This document shows, in pieces, positions 44,004-55,042 of a stretch of 64,000 nucleotides of DNA; position 1 is the stretch's first letter, and the number at the start of each line of letters is the position of its first letter. Made by a program: the position numbers and the translations under genes. Source of the DNA: Castanea sativa (lineage: Eukaryota > Streptophyta > Magnoliopsida > Fagales > Fagaceae); contig NC_134017.1 of NCBI RefSeq assembly GCF_040712315.1, positions 6,354,001 to 6,418,000 of the forward strand, written 5' to 3'. Under the pieces are notes generated by a model. It made no database searches. It was not told the DNA's origin and saw only the letters and a program-made list of their open reading frames with translations.

Positions 44004-44900
44004 TTAGGTTCATATTTTTATATAATTGGCATATCCTATGACAAAACACATTTTACTTGTATTTTGGTAAATTTAAGTAGGTTCAAGATGATCATCACAA
44101 GTGGTTACATTAAAGACATGAAGATTACTCAAGAATTGTTCAAGAAAAGCTGAATCTACAAGTCTCGATACCTCTCGATACAAGCTTCTTCTATCGAAAT
44201 TTTCTAGGTTTTCCTCGATACCTCTTGATACATTGTTCGATACATCGAGCCTCTTTTCTCATCTTTCTGTTTGCTCAATACATGTGTAGATCTATCGAAG
44301 TCTTCCTTAACACATCCCTCAATACCTCCCAATAGATCGAACTCCTCTTGCATGCATTTCATATATTTTTCATGTATTGCATTTTTTTCCCTTTGTGTCC
44401 ATAGCATTTGGTTTTCATGTCTTTCTTGTATGTCTATGGTTCCTTGCTCTTCTCGTTCTTTCTATGTTAGTTTTCAGTCTGTCTCCGGTCAAGTTTTTTG
44501 GCTTTTTATATCCTTTGACAATTGTGTCAAAAATGGGGAGAAATTTGAGATTTGAATGTCATTCCTTAGGGGGATTAATAGATTTAGGGAGAGAATTTCA
44601 TGTTAAAGGGAAGAAATTTTTTTTATGTAACTAACTTAATGGGGAAAGTTAGTTTGATATACTTTGATATTAATATATTTTGAGATGTGTATCTTTGTGC
44701 TTTATTCACATGCTATGATTGAGATATTCTTGTTGTTATTCTGCTAGCATTGTGAAAAAAAAGTTTTCTTGAGCTTATTTATTTAACTTGTCAATGTTTT
44801 CCACATGGTACTTTGATGCTTCTTGTTTAGTGCCTTTCAGGAAAGACAGGTTAAACCTAAGTCAAGATTTTGAGCCTTCTTCTGGCAACAACTTCCAAGG
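44004..44900 (+). mobile_element. Degenerate copia-like element relic
   Basis: Starts TGTTAGGTTCATA and is similar to the start of the solo LTR at 62796 ('cctatgacaaaacacattttacttgta'). It changes to internal 3' sequence after about 44400 ('ccttaggggg', 'tttcaggaaagacaggttaaacc' near 44836), similar to 8990-9240. No ORF. Probably an internally deleted copy. Confidence 0.45.
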
Positions 44901-44967
44901 TTTTGATCTTTTGGACTAGGCTTATTTTTTTGTAATCTTGAGTAGAATGTATTCTAGGACATTCAGG

Positions 44968-45100
44968 ATCTATTTGGGATCCACTTATTTTGCTGAAACT
45001 GAAAACTTTTTGCTGAAAGTACTGTAGATAAAAGTAAAATTTTTCTAAAATAGTACAGTGAAACCCATGAATAGTACCAAAAAGTACAGTGGGATCTACC
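44968..45100 (-). mobile_element. Partial MITE, same family as 36054-36256
   Basis: 'tttgggatccacttattttgctgaaactgaa..' is the reverse complement of the right half of the MITE at 36054-36256. Only this part is recognisable; the DNA after it has repeated 'aactcgagttcc' words. Confidence 0.55.
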
Positions 45101-45659
45101 ACTAATTGGAAAGTCGAATTTTCCATGGTACTTAAGTTCCATGAAAAAATTTTGAAATTTTTTTTATGTAACTCATGTTCTAGAAACTCGAGTTCCATAA
45201 AAAATAGCATGACAAATTTAAAGGCTATATTTTCAAAGAACTCGAGTTACATGACAAACTCGAGTTTCAAAAAGGTGGTAGATTGCTAAATATTTTGTAA
45301 ACAGTAGTAAATCCATACATATTTTCCAAAACAATAGTATATGACCATTTTGGGTAGATTTAACTTCAAATTTTTAGTTAAATTAACTTAAAAGCTCCAC
45401 TTTTTCTAGTTTAATTATCCATATTTTTTTATAGATATACATCAACCTCAATATTCTATCACTATTCCAATTAAATCCCTTTAACCATGTTTTGTATCAC
45501 CCACAAATTTTTTTTCATAATTTATATTTCAAAATGAATTTCAAAAATCCATTATATTTGTTTCTACTAATGACATAAGCGTGACCTGATTTGAGCATCT
45601 ACCCCCATAAGCTTGTTTTTATTTTATTTTATTTTTTTTATCTGTCATGTCATATTAAG

Positions 45660-45868
45660 TGACTGTTTAGATTGCGCTTGTGTCTGGGCGTTTGGGCGTT
45701 TTTCTGTGGGTCTTGTGCATTGTTGACAGGACCCGCAAGTACGGATTTTAGCAAAAATAACTTTAAAATTGGGTCCCACGGTACTATTTACACATTTAAA
45801 AATTATTTTGCTACAGTATTTTCGGTTTTCAATTTTCAGCAATAAGCGATATCCAAACAGACTCTAAG
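45660..45868 (+). mobile_element. MITE, about 209 bp
   Basis: Starts GTGACTGTTTAGATTGCGCTT; the right end, read in reverse, is GAGTCTGTTTGGATATCGCTT, an imperfect inverted repeat. The interior has 'gggtcccacggtactattt' as in related plant MITEs. No certain target duplication. Confidence 0.55.
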
Positions 45869-45881
45869 TCTGAAGCGCGAG

Positions 45882-46050
45882 TTTTTTTTTTTTTTTTTAG
45901 AGAGTTTCAACCTATGGCGTTCGCTCTTGATAATAGCTCTTTATCATTAGACCAAGACACCAATCAGTTTTTGGTGAAGGCGGGGATTGAACCCCAGATC
46001 ACTTATACAACCATCAGAGACTTTACCAGTTAAGCTAACTGGAACCCACT
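45882..46050 (-). mobile_element. tRNA-derived SINE
   Basis: Read on the minus strand: a tRNA-like head with an A-box-like 'TTAGCTTAACTGG' (about 46025-46037) and a B box 'GGTTCAATCCC' (about 45986-45996), then a second tRNA-like part ('TTGGTCTAATGATAAAG'), then 'GGTTGAAACTCTC' and a poly-A tail (T run at 45882-45898 on the plus strand). A and B boxes are the internal RNA polymerase III promoter of SINEs. No target duplication could be set. Confidence 0.7.
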
Positions 46051-46224
46051 ACTCTAGCCTAATCTAAGTGTATATGTGTGAAACTTCCTCCTGGAGACTT
46101 GAACCCCGGCTCTTACCCCCCAGACCCTACAAGCATTTATATTTGTGGAGTGACTACCGTACCAAAAGTACGCAATGATATTGAAATATTAAAATAGAAA
46201 CACTGATATGAATGCTCTTAGAAG

Positions 46225-46400
46225 TGATCTTAAATTCAAAAGCGTAAATTGTAAATCGTATTTTAAAGCGTGTAGTAATAAAGATTTTGGTGCTACTTTT
46301 CCACCATTGACTCGTTAAATATGAGCTCTATTTTTTTAAGTGAACATTGCCACGTTAAGTATGAGCGTACTAGAGCATCACTTTGCTTGTAGAATATTAT
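46225..46400 (+). repeat. Dispersed repeat, copy 1
   Basis: 'cttagaagtgatcttaaattcaaaagcg..aaagattttggtgctac..aagtgaacattgccacgttaagtat' matches 62365-62530 in the same direction with many differences. Nature unknown; no ORF. Confidence 0.55.
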
Positions 46401-46969
46401 TGATATGATTTCCTTATTCCATATATATATATAATTTTTTTTTTTTTTTTGCCCTCCGTCGTATTAACAAATATTGAAGAATAAAGTGCACCATGCCCTC
46501 AATCACCTAGAATAATTTAAAAACTACTCAAATAAGGGAAGTACGCGAAAGCGAAAATTCTCCTCTTCCGTGTCGCGGACTTGAGAATCACCGTAGATCG
46601 TAGCTGATTAAATATCTTAAACTAACTGTAATACATGCCCAACATGAGAATCACAACGTGTTGGCACATTTCACATCCATATATAAATATACTCAGCTAA
46701 AACTTAGATATAATACTTAAGGTTCAGTGCATTAAGTTTTCGGTTTAAATTCAAATTAATAATTACATTAAATTTAATTATCCTTATAAATGATAATATT
46801 ATTTGTACTTTATTAGTCAATACAATTAAACATTTGAATTTAATTGGTAAACTTAATTAATGTATTTCAGTTAATAAGTTTCCCCTTATATACACAATAA
46901 AGGAATCCATTGTATAAGGACAGAAAGCCATTGTGCTTTTTTGCTCATATTTTTACATATTCCATTCTT
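46401..46969. other. AT-rich intergenic DNA
   Basis: No gene or clear repeat seen. A (AT)n and T run lies near 46423-46450. Confidence 0.45.
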
Positions 46970-49000
46970 TTTAATTCAAGTAATATAATCACTTTTGAAT
47001 AATGTGAGCAATAGTCATTTCCTTTTTTAAAAGTAACTATGCAATTTGAGTAAGTCCTTATGTGACTTTTTTAGGAATACCACCTGTTCTACGCATTCTT
47101 GTTTTCCTAATTTAATAATGATCAATTCTGAACCAAGTATGATAATCTACTTTTTAATAAAGCAACTATGAAATCTGAATAAGTTCTTTCTTAGATTTGT
47201 AATCACTTTTAAACAATGTATGTCATACCCATTTCCTTTTATTTAAAGTAACTATGAATTTGAATAAGTTCCACTGTGACTACTTTGGTATACCGCTTGT
47301 TCCACGAATGCTTTTCTTCTTGATTTAGTGACATTCGGTTTTAAACCATGTATGATAATTTACTTTTTCAATAAAGCAACTATGAAATTTTATTAAGTTT
47401 CTACTTAGATTTCTAATCACTTTTTAAAAATGTAAGTAATTCTCATTTCTTCATTTCCCTTTTGTTAAAAGTAACTATGCAATTTTAATAAGTTCCTATA
47501 TGACTTTTTTTGGTATACCGCATGTTCCAGGCATGCTTTTCTTCCTAATTTAGTAATGATCAGTTTTGAACCATGTATCATAATTTTCTATTTAATAAAG
47601 CAACTATCAAATTTGAATAAGTTCTTATTTGGATTTGTAATCACTTTTGAACAATGTAAGTAATAGTTATCTCCTTTTCTTTAAAGTAACTATGCAATTT
47701 GATTAGGAATTCCTATGTGACTTTTTGGTATACTGCATGCTCCACTCATTCCTTTCTTCCTCATTCAATAACTATTGAATTTGTATGACAATTTACCTTT
47801 CTCTTAAGCAACTATGAAATTTGAATTGGATTTATAATCAATTTCAAATAATGTATGTAATACTCATTTCTTTTTTAAAAAAAGTAACTGGAGAAAATGG
47901 GCTTTTGCCCTTTTCGCGAAAAAAAAAATCAGCATGTTGCCCCATTTTCCCAAACTAATTAGGGAAATGCCTCTTTTCTGAAACTCGATTTTTTCAAAAT
48001 CGAGTTTAAAAAAAAAAATCTGGAGCCCTATAGCAACGTTTTAAGGAGCCTGTAGTGACGTTTTAAGGACCTATAGCGGCGTTTTGAAACTCGATCTCCA
48101 TAAACTGGAGTTCCATGCAAGTTTTTCTTTTTTCTTCTTTTTTCCTATAACTCGATCTCCAAGAACTCGAGTTCCAAAACACCATTATAGGCTCCTTAAA
48201 ACGCCGCTATAGGGCTTAACTCGATTTTGAGAAAATCGAGTTTCAAAAGAATGACATTTTCCTAATTAGTTTGGGAAAGGAAGCAACATACTGATTTTTT
48301 TTCGTAAAAAGGGCAAAAGCCCATTTTCGCCAAAAGTAACAACATATTTTAATTAGGTTCCTATGTGACGTTTTTCGTATACCGTGTGTTGCACTCATTC
48401 TTTTATTCCAATTTCAAAAACGATCGATTTTAAACATGTATTACAATTTACTTTTCAATAAAAAATAACTATAAAATTTGAATAAGTTTTTACTTAGATT
48501 TGTAATCACTTTTGAACATAATACATTATACTTATTTCCTTTTCTTTAAAGCAATTATGCAATTTGAATAAATGTGACTTTTTTAGGTATATCACATGAT
48601 CCACACATTCTTTTCCTCCTATTCAATAACGATAAATTTGAACTATGCATGATAATGTACTTTTCAATAAACCAACTTTTAAATTTGAACAAATTCAGTT
48701 AAAAAATTAAAAAATTAAATAAAAATTGAATAAGCTCCAGCTTAGATTTGTTTGGTATACTGCTTGTTCCATATATTCCATTCTTTTGAGTTCAGGAATT
48801 ATCATTTCCAAAGGCATTGTTTTCTTTACAATAAAGCAATTTCGTAATTTGAATAAGAATAAGTTATAGTGTAGCGTTATGTTGTATGCCAGTTTTTTCC
48901 ATATATTTTATTTTTCTAGATTCAAAGGTGATCTCTTTTAAGTAACATAAGTAAAGCAAGTATGTAATTTGAATAATTCAGTAATGAAATTTGAAATGAA
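46970..49000 (+). repeat. Degenerate tandem array, unit about 217 bp made of two half-units
   Basis: The phrase 'gtaactatgcaatttgaataagttcctatgtgac' recurs at about 47033, 47249, 47470 and 47686, and in decayed form at 48337 and 48551 (spacing 216-221 bp apart from the interruption). About 110 bp later each unit has 'gcaactatgaaatttgaataagttcttacttagatttgtaatcac', a diverged copy of the same phrase, so the unit is itself a dimer. The array is interrupted by the foldback element at 47889-48332. Confidence 0.75.
47889..48332. mobile_element. Foldback / MULE-like MITE with long inverted ends
   Basis: The left end TGGAGAAAATGGGCTTTTGC and the right end (reverse complement TGGCGAAAATGGGCTTTTGC) continue as an inverted repeat for about 100 bases. 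Flanking AAAGTAAC (8 bp, or 9 bp as AAAAGTAAC) is present on both sides (47881-47888 and 48333-48340). The middle holds 'cctatagcggcgttttgaa' words like those of the CACTA end at 10287 and several AACTCGAGTT/AATCGAGTTT palindromes. No ORF. Confidence 0.8.
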
Positions 49001-49239
49001 ACCAGGGTGATGGCTTTTATTTAGTGGTATTGTTCCAAAGTAATCCGTGCGCATGAACATGAGGTAAGGAAGTAAGTGATATATATGTGGAATATAGCAA
49101 GACTCAGAATCCTATAGGAAACCGCTAATTTCTCTAAAATCGGTCCACTTTTTTTTTAATAACCAAATCATCTCAGTACGTTTTAATGCTTGGTCGCTGA
49201 TGTTAAAATTTTAGTTTTATTTTATTATTATTATTATTA
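49001..49239. other. AT-rich spacer
   Basis: No gene. It ends in a (TTA)n run next to the LINE tail. Confidence 0.4.
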
Positions 49240-50462
49240 TTATATTTTTTTTTTACGAGAAGATTGTAACTTTATTAAGTAAAAGATAAATACAGTACCT
49301 CAAAAGTAATAGCCGATTCAATCAGTGGTAGATTTTTCTCTATTCAAGTTACAAAACTATCAGAATTGTTGATACTTTGGCATATATTGCCAAGATATGT
49401 GCTGGCTTATTTCCTTGTCGTTTCACATGAGAGACTTGGGCAAATCAAAAAGCTAGAAGTTTCTACTTGATCCCTTCCAAGATGTTTGAAATGGTAACCG
49501 GTAGAACACAAGAACCCATAAAAGCATCAAAAACAATCTTTGAATCACACTCCAAGACCACCTCACGTAATCCAACATCCCAAGCAAAAGAAATTCCTTC
49601 CTCTATGGCTTTTGCTTCAATCTCCAAAGGCCCCAATTGGTTGGTGAATCTTTTTGCTCATTGCTGCTGTCACCTTACCCTCATGGGTTCTGATAACCAC
49701 ACTGACACCAGCTTGCTGAATATGAGCAAAGACCCCGTCCACATTGACTTTATAGCTATGTTCAGGTGGTAAGGTCGAAAATTCCTGCAAATTACCTCGC
49801 GGTTGTTGAATAGAATGATTGACAATCTTGAACCCGTCTAGCATAGCTCGGGCCCTCTGCACAATTGAAGCTGCAGTTTGTCGAGGGTTGCCATGTCTAG
49901 TGGCATTCCTACTAAACCACATACACCATGCTATCATAAATATCAGCTCCAAAAGGTCTCCACAAACATGCTGCACAAACACCAAATACCAGACCAGGTC
50001 CATAAACTCACAATACCGAACTCCCTGCATATCAAAGTTAATTCTAGATTGAAGCCACTCAAGCCACACCTCACGAGCTGTTTTACACTCCCAAAATAAA
50101 AGTACACTAGTCTCGTCACACAACCCACAAGCCTCACACACAGCGTTGCCTATAGACAATGGCACAGATTCGCTTTGGTGGGTAAAATGTTTCTACACAA
50201 TCTCCACGCAAAAGTCTTGATCTTATTCGGCAAATTCAGACCTCTAACAGTCCGCCAGAAGGTCTTGTGATTTGATTATTTGAAGTTTCCCTGTGCTGTT
50301 CACAAACTCAGCCAAGGCAAGCTTGTAAGCACTGCGGACCGTAAATTTGCCCTTTGGGGTGTAGGCCCAAACTACTCTGTCAGGTGGTATATGATTGCTC
50401 AATGGGATGGCTAGGATAGAGCGGGCATCAGCAGGATGGAAGACTTGCCTTACCAGTTTTGT
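49240..50462 (-). pseudogene. 5'-truncated LINE fragment: zf-RVT and RNase H
   Basis: Minus strand. zf-RVT reads 'CEACGLCDETSVLLFWEC' (about 50080-50140); RNase H shows 'VNVDGVFAHIQQAGVSVV', then 'EIEAKAIEEGISFAWDVG' and 'LECDSK', giving the Asp-Glu-Asp set across a frame that stops once near 49616. The 3' end has AATAAA near 49275 and a poly-A tail (T run 49242-49252 on the plus strand). The upstream part (50166-50462) reads with two stops. Confidence 0.75.
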
Positions 50463-50592
50463 TTTAATTTTTCATTGATGGGGATTTAAGGAATTTTGGA
50501 GTTATTAGAGTTATTTCAGTTTAGTGTGCTGACATAAAACTAATACTTTGAATGAGGGAGTTGGCAAGTGGACTCAAACATAACCTAGTTTC
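50463..50592. other. Short spacer before element D
   Basis: May be the left half of the LINE fragment at 61171-61560, split by element D. GTTTC at 50588-50592 is the target duplication. Confidence 0.4.
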
Positions 50593-51356
50593 TGTAAGTG
50601 CGCAATTGTACCCGGACCCAAAAACAAGTGTTGGGCTCAGGCCCAATGAGCCTTATACAATAAAATTTGTAGAGTATGGATTTGAAATCTAAGTTCGAGA
50701 TGTTGGAATTTTGATTAACAGGCTAGAGTGCCACAAACTGTGCAAATGATAAACGAATATGACAAAGAGACCTCGGACGTAAGCCGATGACGATTTGTAT
50801 AAATATTCTCTTTCTATGCCAAAGTTTACAATTCTTAGTTCCTATTTTTCTCAGCAGAAAGTGCAGATCCCCCTCTCTTTCCTCTCTTGTTTCCTTATAT
50901 ACTTCTTCTTCTTCTTCAGTGGTTCATCCACATGTCATACAAATCTTCCCTTTGGATACTTGTCCCATCCACCACTTTCTTGAAGTCTTCAAATAATAGC
51001 AGGAATGCTGAATTCTACTGTTCAGAGGTCATTTCCACATTAATGCGGCCAGGGAGGTAGATGCAGGGCCTTTAATATGGTGGTAGCAGCTTTTTCCTTG
51101 GATATTTCTCACATGTTCCTGCTTCTAAAGGGTGCTTGGATCACCCTCTTACTCATCAGTTCTTCTAGAATTCTACCTCTAACCCATTTAGCAAGTCCTA
51201 GGGTCATTGCTGGACCTGTCCGAGGAGACACTCTTCCTCGGACAACTACCGTGCGGATTGACTTGTTGGCCTAGAGGCCCTGATCAAAACAGACTGGTAC
51301 CAACCGATCAGGCCCAAAGCCCAAAACGTTTATTCAATAGCTTTTACCCCCCCACA
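50593..51356 (-). repeat. Element D 3' LTR (left end)
   Basis: 764 bp, TGTAAGTG...CCCACA. Contains a TTC microsatellite (about 50903-50920). Paired with 60411-61170. Confidence 0.93.
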
Positions 51357-51374
51357 ATCGCCCCTCAAAACTTT
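51357..51374 (-). other. Polypurine tract of element D
   Basis: On the minus strand AAGTTTTGAGGGGCGAT directly before the LTR start TGTGGGGGG. Confidence 0.65.
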
Positions 51375-51755
51375 ATTTTTCCCCTCCCATCCGAGGAGAA
51401 AAATAGAGTTTTGAACCGAACAGCATACCCTCCACACGCTTTGTAAACCGCCACGCGTGTATGGGTCCTTTCGTTCCTTGAAAACGCCTCTGACGCTTCG
51501 AAACCCGGAACGCGCGCATGTATGACCGCAAGTTACATCCTGTTCCCCACGTTCAACGGTGGGATACACATCCAACAGCCTAGATTGGCTCTGAAATTTT
51601 GAGCGGGAGAATTTCAATTTCGAGACCGCCTCTCGCACGTCAAAATGCCTGGGAACCCGTACCTTCATTTATTCTTTCAGAAATTAATCGCATCTAAGTG
51701 TCAATGATTACCTTTTCTCTCCAAAAGCTCATGAAGAATCGCATAGCCAACTCCC

Positions 51756-51846
51756 GTAAGTTTTCACTCTCCTTTATTCATTCCTTCTTGGCTTCTGTCC
51801 TCGGCCACCATTTAAACCCCTTTCCTTCCTTAAACTTTCATTTTAG
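51756..51846 (+). other. 5'-UTR intron of the element D antisense gene
   Basis: Donor CCC|GTAAGTTTT at 51756, acceptor TTCATTTTAG ending at 51846, ten bases before the ATG at 51857. Same layout as in A and B. A weak TATA-like TTTAAA lies inside the intron only; no strong TATA box was found upstream. Confidence 0.6.
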
Positions 51847-51856
51847 CTCCCACTAA

Positions 51857-54187
51857 ATGGGTAGATTTAAGTGTCTAGTTGATATTGACGCCGATATGGA
51901 AGGTTTTAGGGCCAAATACTAGATTCCTGATGACGTAGGTCTAAGATATTGCCTAGTAGAATCCGTAGGTAACGCTAGAAGAGAGGGAGAAGTCCTCATT
52001 CCCATGATCGCCTTCATAGAAGGTGGGATGACTCTCCCCATGAAAAACGTGACCAGTGAATACCTTCACTAAATTTAAAAATGTAGGATATTACATTAAA
52101 TCCAGGTCTAGCATTGTTAGGCTGATTTCCTGTCTTCCCAAATCCAACAAAAGCATGAAAGACGACTATCTCATCGCCTCGGGGAACTGGTCTGACGGTC
52201 CTCACTACCCAGTCGAATGGGGAGAGCCAGCTGTGACTCCTTAGGAGTTAGATCTTCTAACCCAGAATTCAGTCCCGTTGCCTTGATCGTTTTTAATCTT
52301 TATTGCACATTATTGCTTTTTGTCTTGATATTTATCACTAGTCTGATCATGTTCTTCTTCTCGGATGTTTCTTCTCATAGATAAACAACATGTACGCCCA
52401 CATCTCAGCCTCTGCAACGTTGCCGACCTGAACCGTGTCCTTCGCTCCGAAGTCTTCGTGAGTGAAGACCTACAAGTGAGAGCTGCCCACTTGATACTAG
52501 GATATGACCCTATATCAGTGGACTTCCAAGAAATTGACAACGCGATCATTGCGAGAGATAAATGACGTAAAAGAATAGACATGGCACGACCCAGCTTCCT
52601 TTCCAACCACGAACTCCCAGACGACCCCTCTATCATCCTGTATACTCCCAGACAACCGCCGTCTGAGAAGATCAAGCGTCCTCGCAACAGTCATTGGACG
52701 AGGAGATAGACCAATTTCAACTCGTGGAAGCTGAGAGACCCCAAGAGGAGCAGCTCATTATCCTCTTAGACGAGGAACGCATGCCCGCCGAAACTTCGGG
52801 CATACAAGGTCTGGTGATTGTACAGCCTGATTCCAACTCCGAAGAAGAAGATATGGACGCTTTACGGCAGTTGATGAATAAGAGGGGCGCGAGAGTCTCT
52901 CAAAAGGGAACAGGTGGGTCGCAAGTCCCTCCGTCCCTGCCCCCACCCCCTCCTCCCTCCGATCCTAAGCCTCCCGTTGCGGAGCCTAAGAAGAAGAGGA
53001 AGATTGAGGCTGAGGAGATAGATGCGGAGAGGTAGAAGAAGTTGAAACAACAACAACAAAAACCTAGCAAAGGCAAGGGACGTGCCTCCTCAGTGGAAAG
53101 CGGGGAGAACAGGGACCTCGCCGAGGTACGCCGTACACCGGCGAACTGGTCTCCCAAGCTGAAACTGGATGAGGCACCAATCTCCTGCCAGTCTAGTATT
53201 AGGGCATTCCAGCAAGGTTACGCTCTCCACCTGGCCGACGCCTTGGAACGTCCCCTTCTTCTGCCCAAGGACATGGACGCCCTGGACAAGATGAATCAGC
53301 CGCATCTGTTCCTTTCGCTAAAAAGGGACTTGGCCCTAGTGAGTATCTAAGTCTTATCCTCACCTTATTCTTTCATTACACCTTATCGTAAGAAACATTC
53401 TTATGTACTTGAGACTTGCATTACTAATAGTACATCCATTTTGATATTTCTTCACAGGCCATCCAGGAAGTCTTTGCTGCCGAGAAGTGGGTGGAAGATT
53501 CTCGGAAGAAGGCTGGACTTGAACTGGAGCTTAGGCAGGAGAACAAGAAGTCCTTAGGCCAAGCTCTTGCACAGAATGAGAAGCTAACCACACAGCTGGT
53601 GGAGCTGAAGAGGGAAAAGGACGGTGTCGAGGCCAGCCTGAAGACAATGAGGACCTAGGTGGAGGGGCAACGCAAGCTTCTTCGTCAAAAGGATGAAGAC
53701 TTGTCCAAAACCCAACAAGAAAACTCCAACCTGAAGAAGGAGCTTGCTAGGATAAAGGACGAGGCCCGTACCTTCAAGGATGGAGGCCGCGAAGAAGATT
53801 GCTTACAAGGAAGGGGTGGTGGCGACAGAAAACCAACTAACTGAGGAGTTCGCCGGGCTGTGCCGAGAGTATTGCCAATAAGTGTAGGAGGAAGCCTTAA
53901 ATGTGGCAGGGATTTCCTCAACTTCTGAGCTGAGGAAGCTCAAAAACATCTGGCTCCCCCTAGACATCCAGGTGATAGAAGAACTTCCTCCTGTCGCCCC
54001 TGCCCCTGAGACAACATCTTCCATTCCCCCTCCTATGATCCTAGGGCCTATTCCAGCTCCTACAGAACCTAAGAGTTCCAACAAAGAGAAGGAACAGGGT
54101 GATGGTGCCGAGAAGGCTACGAGCCCAATGTCCCTTCACCTGTGGCAACAGATAAGGGAAAACAAGCCCAGTCCTCATTCGAAATAG
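51857..54187 (+). pseudogene. Antisense gene of element D (PF04195-like), degenerate
   Basis: ATG at 51857. The N-terminal domain has 'IAFIEGGMTLPM', matching 'MAILEGGVRFP' in A, followed by an apparent internal deletion near 52070. 'SCLPKSNKSMKDDYL' matches 'SCLPNSNRNSTGEF' in A. A further exon starts after CTCATAG at 52381. The next part has a poly-Pro run (52935-52960) and basic Lys runs. A clear intron is 53339-53457 (A|GTGAGT..TTCACAG, with the branch-like TACTAAT near 53422). The exon from 53458 is a strong coiled coil with a stop at 53656-53658; the C-terminal piece is 53903-54187. Stops at about 51915, 52071 and 52562 and frameshifts break it. Role unknown. Confidence 0.65.
53339..53457 (+). 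other. Intron in the element D antisense gene
   Basis: 119 bp, GTGAGT donor, TTCACAG acceptor, branch-site-like TACTAAT (53422-53428) about 30 bases before the acceptor. It separates a Gln/Leu-rich segment from the coiled-coil exon. Confidence 0.65.
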
Positions 54188-54579
54188 AGCTGAAACGCAC
54201 AGAGGCCGCCAGCACTTTCGAGCAGAACCCCCCTTCTAAGGCTTAGGGTTTAGGCTAGTTAGGACTTCTCTTTTTGTCATGTAACAATTTTTAAAATTTT
54301 TGCTTTGAATGTACATTGACAGAAATTAATGACAAACTGCTTGGTTTGATTTTCATTTGACTTCCAATTTTTAGTATAAAAATACTCATCAGCACAAAAG
54401 TGAATGAATGGAACAACTAACTCCACTTGCAATATTTCAAATTGTCATGACTTTTAATAGAAGTACACATACTTAGCGTATACTTTGTAAATCATGCCTC
54501 AAGAGCATAACATATGTGACACAGCAATATACAATCAAAAACTTAACTTAGAATTTAATTTGGGGCATAAAGCAATCCA

Positions 54580-54990
54580 AGTGTTTCATCAACACCTCAA
54601 TACTAATGTGATATGGTTTTTGCCAATATTCTCAAAGTAGAGGGTTCAAGGACCTCGCATAACCAAACTTCCTTTCAACAACAAGTAGGATGTCAATTTT
54701 TGCAAGGCATGTGGTTCGAGAACCATACATGTCCAAGTTTCTAGTTGATACTCAAAAACAATAACTTCAAATATTAATTTCCCCAAAGTAGAAGGTCTGT
54801 GGACCTGACATAACTAAGGTTCTGTTCAACACATGATAAGATATCAATTTCCACAAGGTATGTGGTCCTCGGACCATGCATGACCAAGTTTCTGTTTGAC
54901 ACTTGATAAGATATCAATTTCCACAAAGTATGTGGTTCGAGGACCATGCATGACCAAGTTTTTGTTTGACACTTAGAAATTGTGAGAGAT
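54580..54990 (-). repeat. 70-bp tandem array of element D with a 12-bp dyad in each unit
   Basis: Dyads at 54643-54654, 54713-54724, 54794-54805, 54864-54875 and 54934-54945 (spacing 70, 81, 70, 70). They read GGTTC..GGACC, GGTTC..GAACC, GGTCT..GGACC, GGTCC..GGACC and GGTTC..GGACC, so the two arms change together or through G-T pairs. The array lies between the integrase stop and the antisense gene. Confidence 0.8.
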
Positions 54991-55042
54991 AAACCCAAGT
55001 ACATATTGATAATTTGAACAATGAACGATAAAAGTTTTTTTA

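Noticed and set aside
45960..46050. A functional tRNA gene
   Set aside because: A and B boxes exist, but no cloverleaf with a proper acceptor stem can be drawn, and a poly-A tail follows: a SINE fits better.
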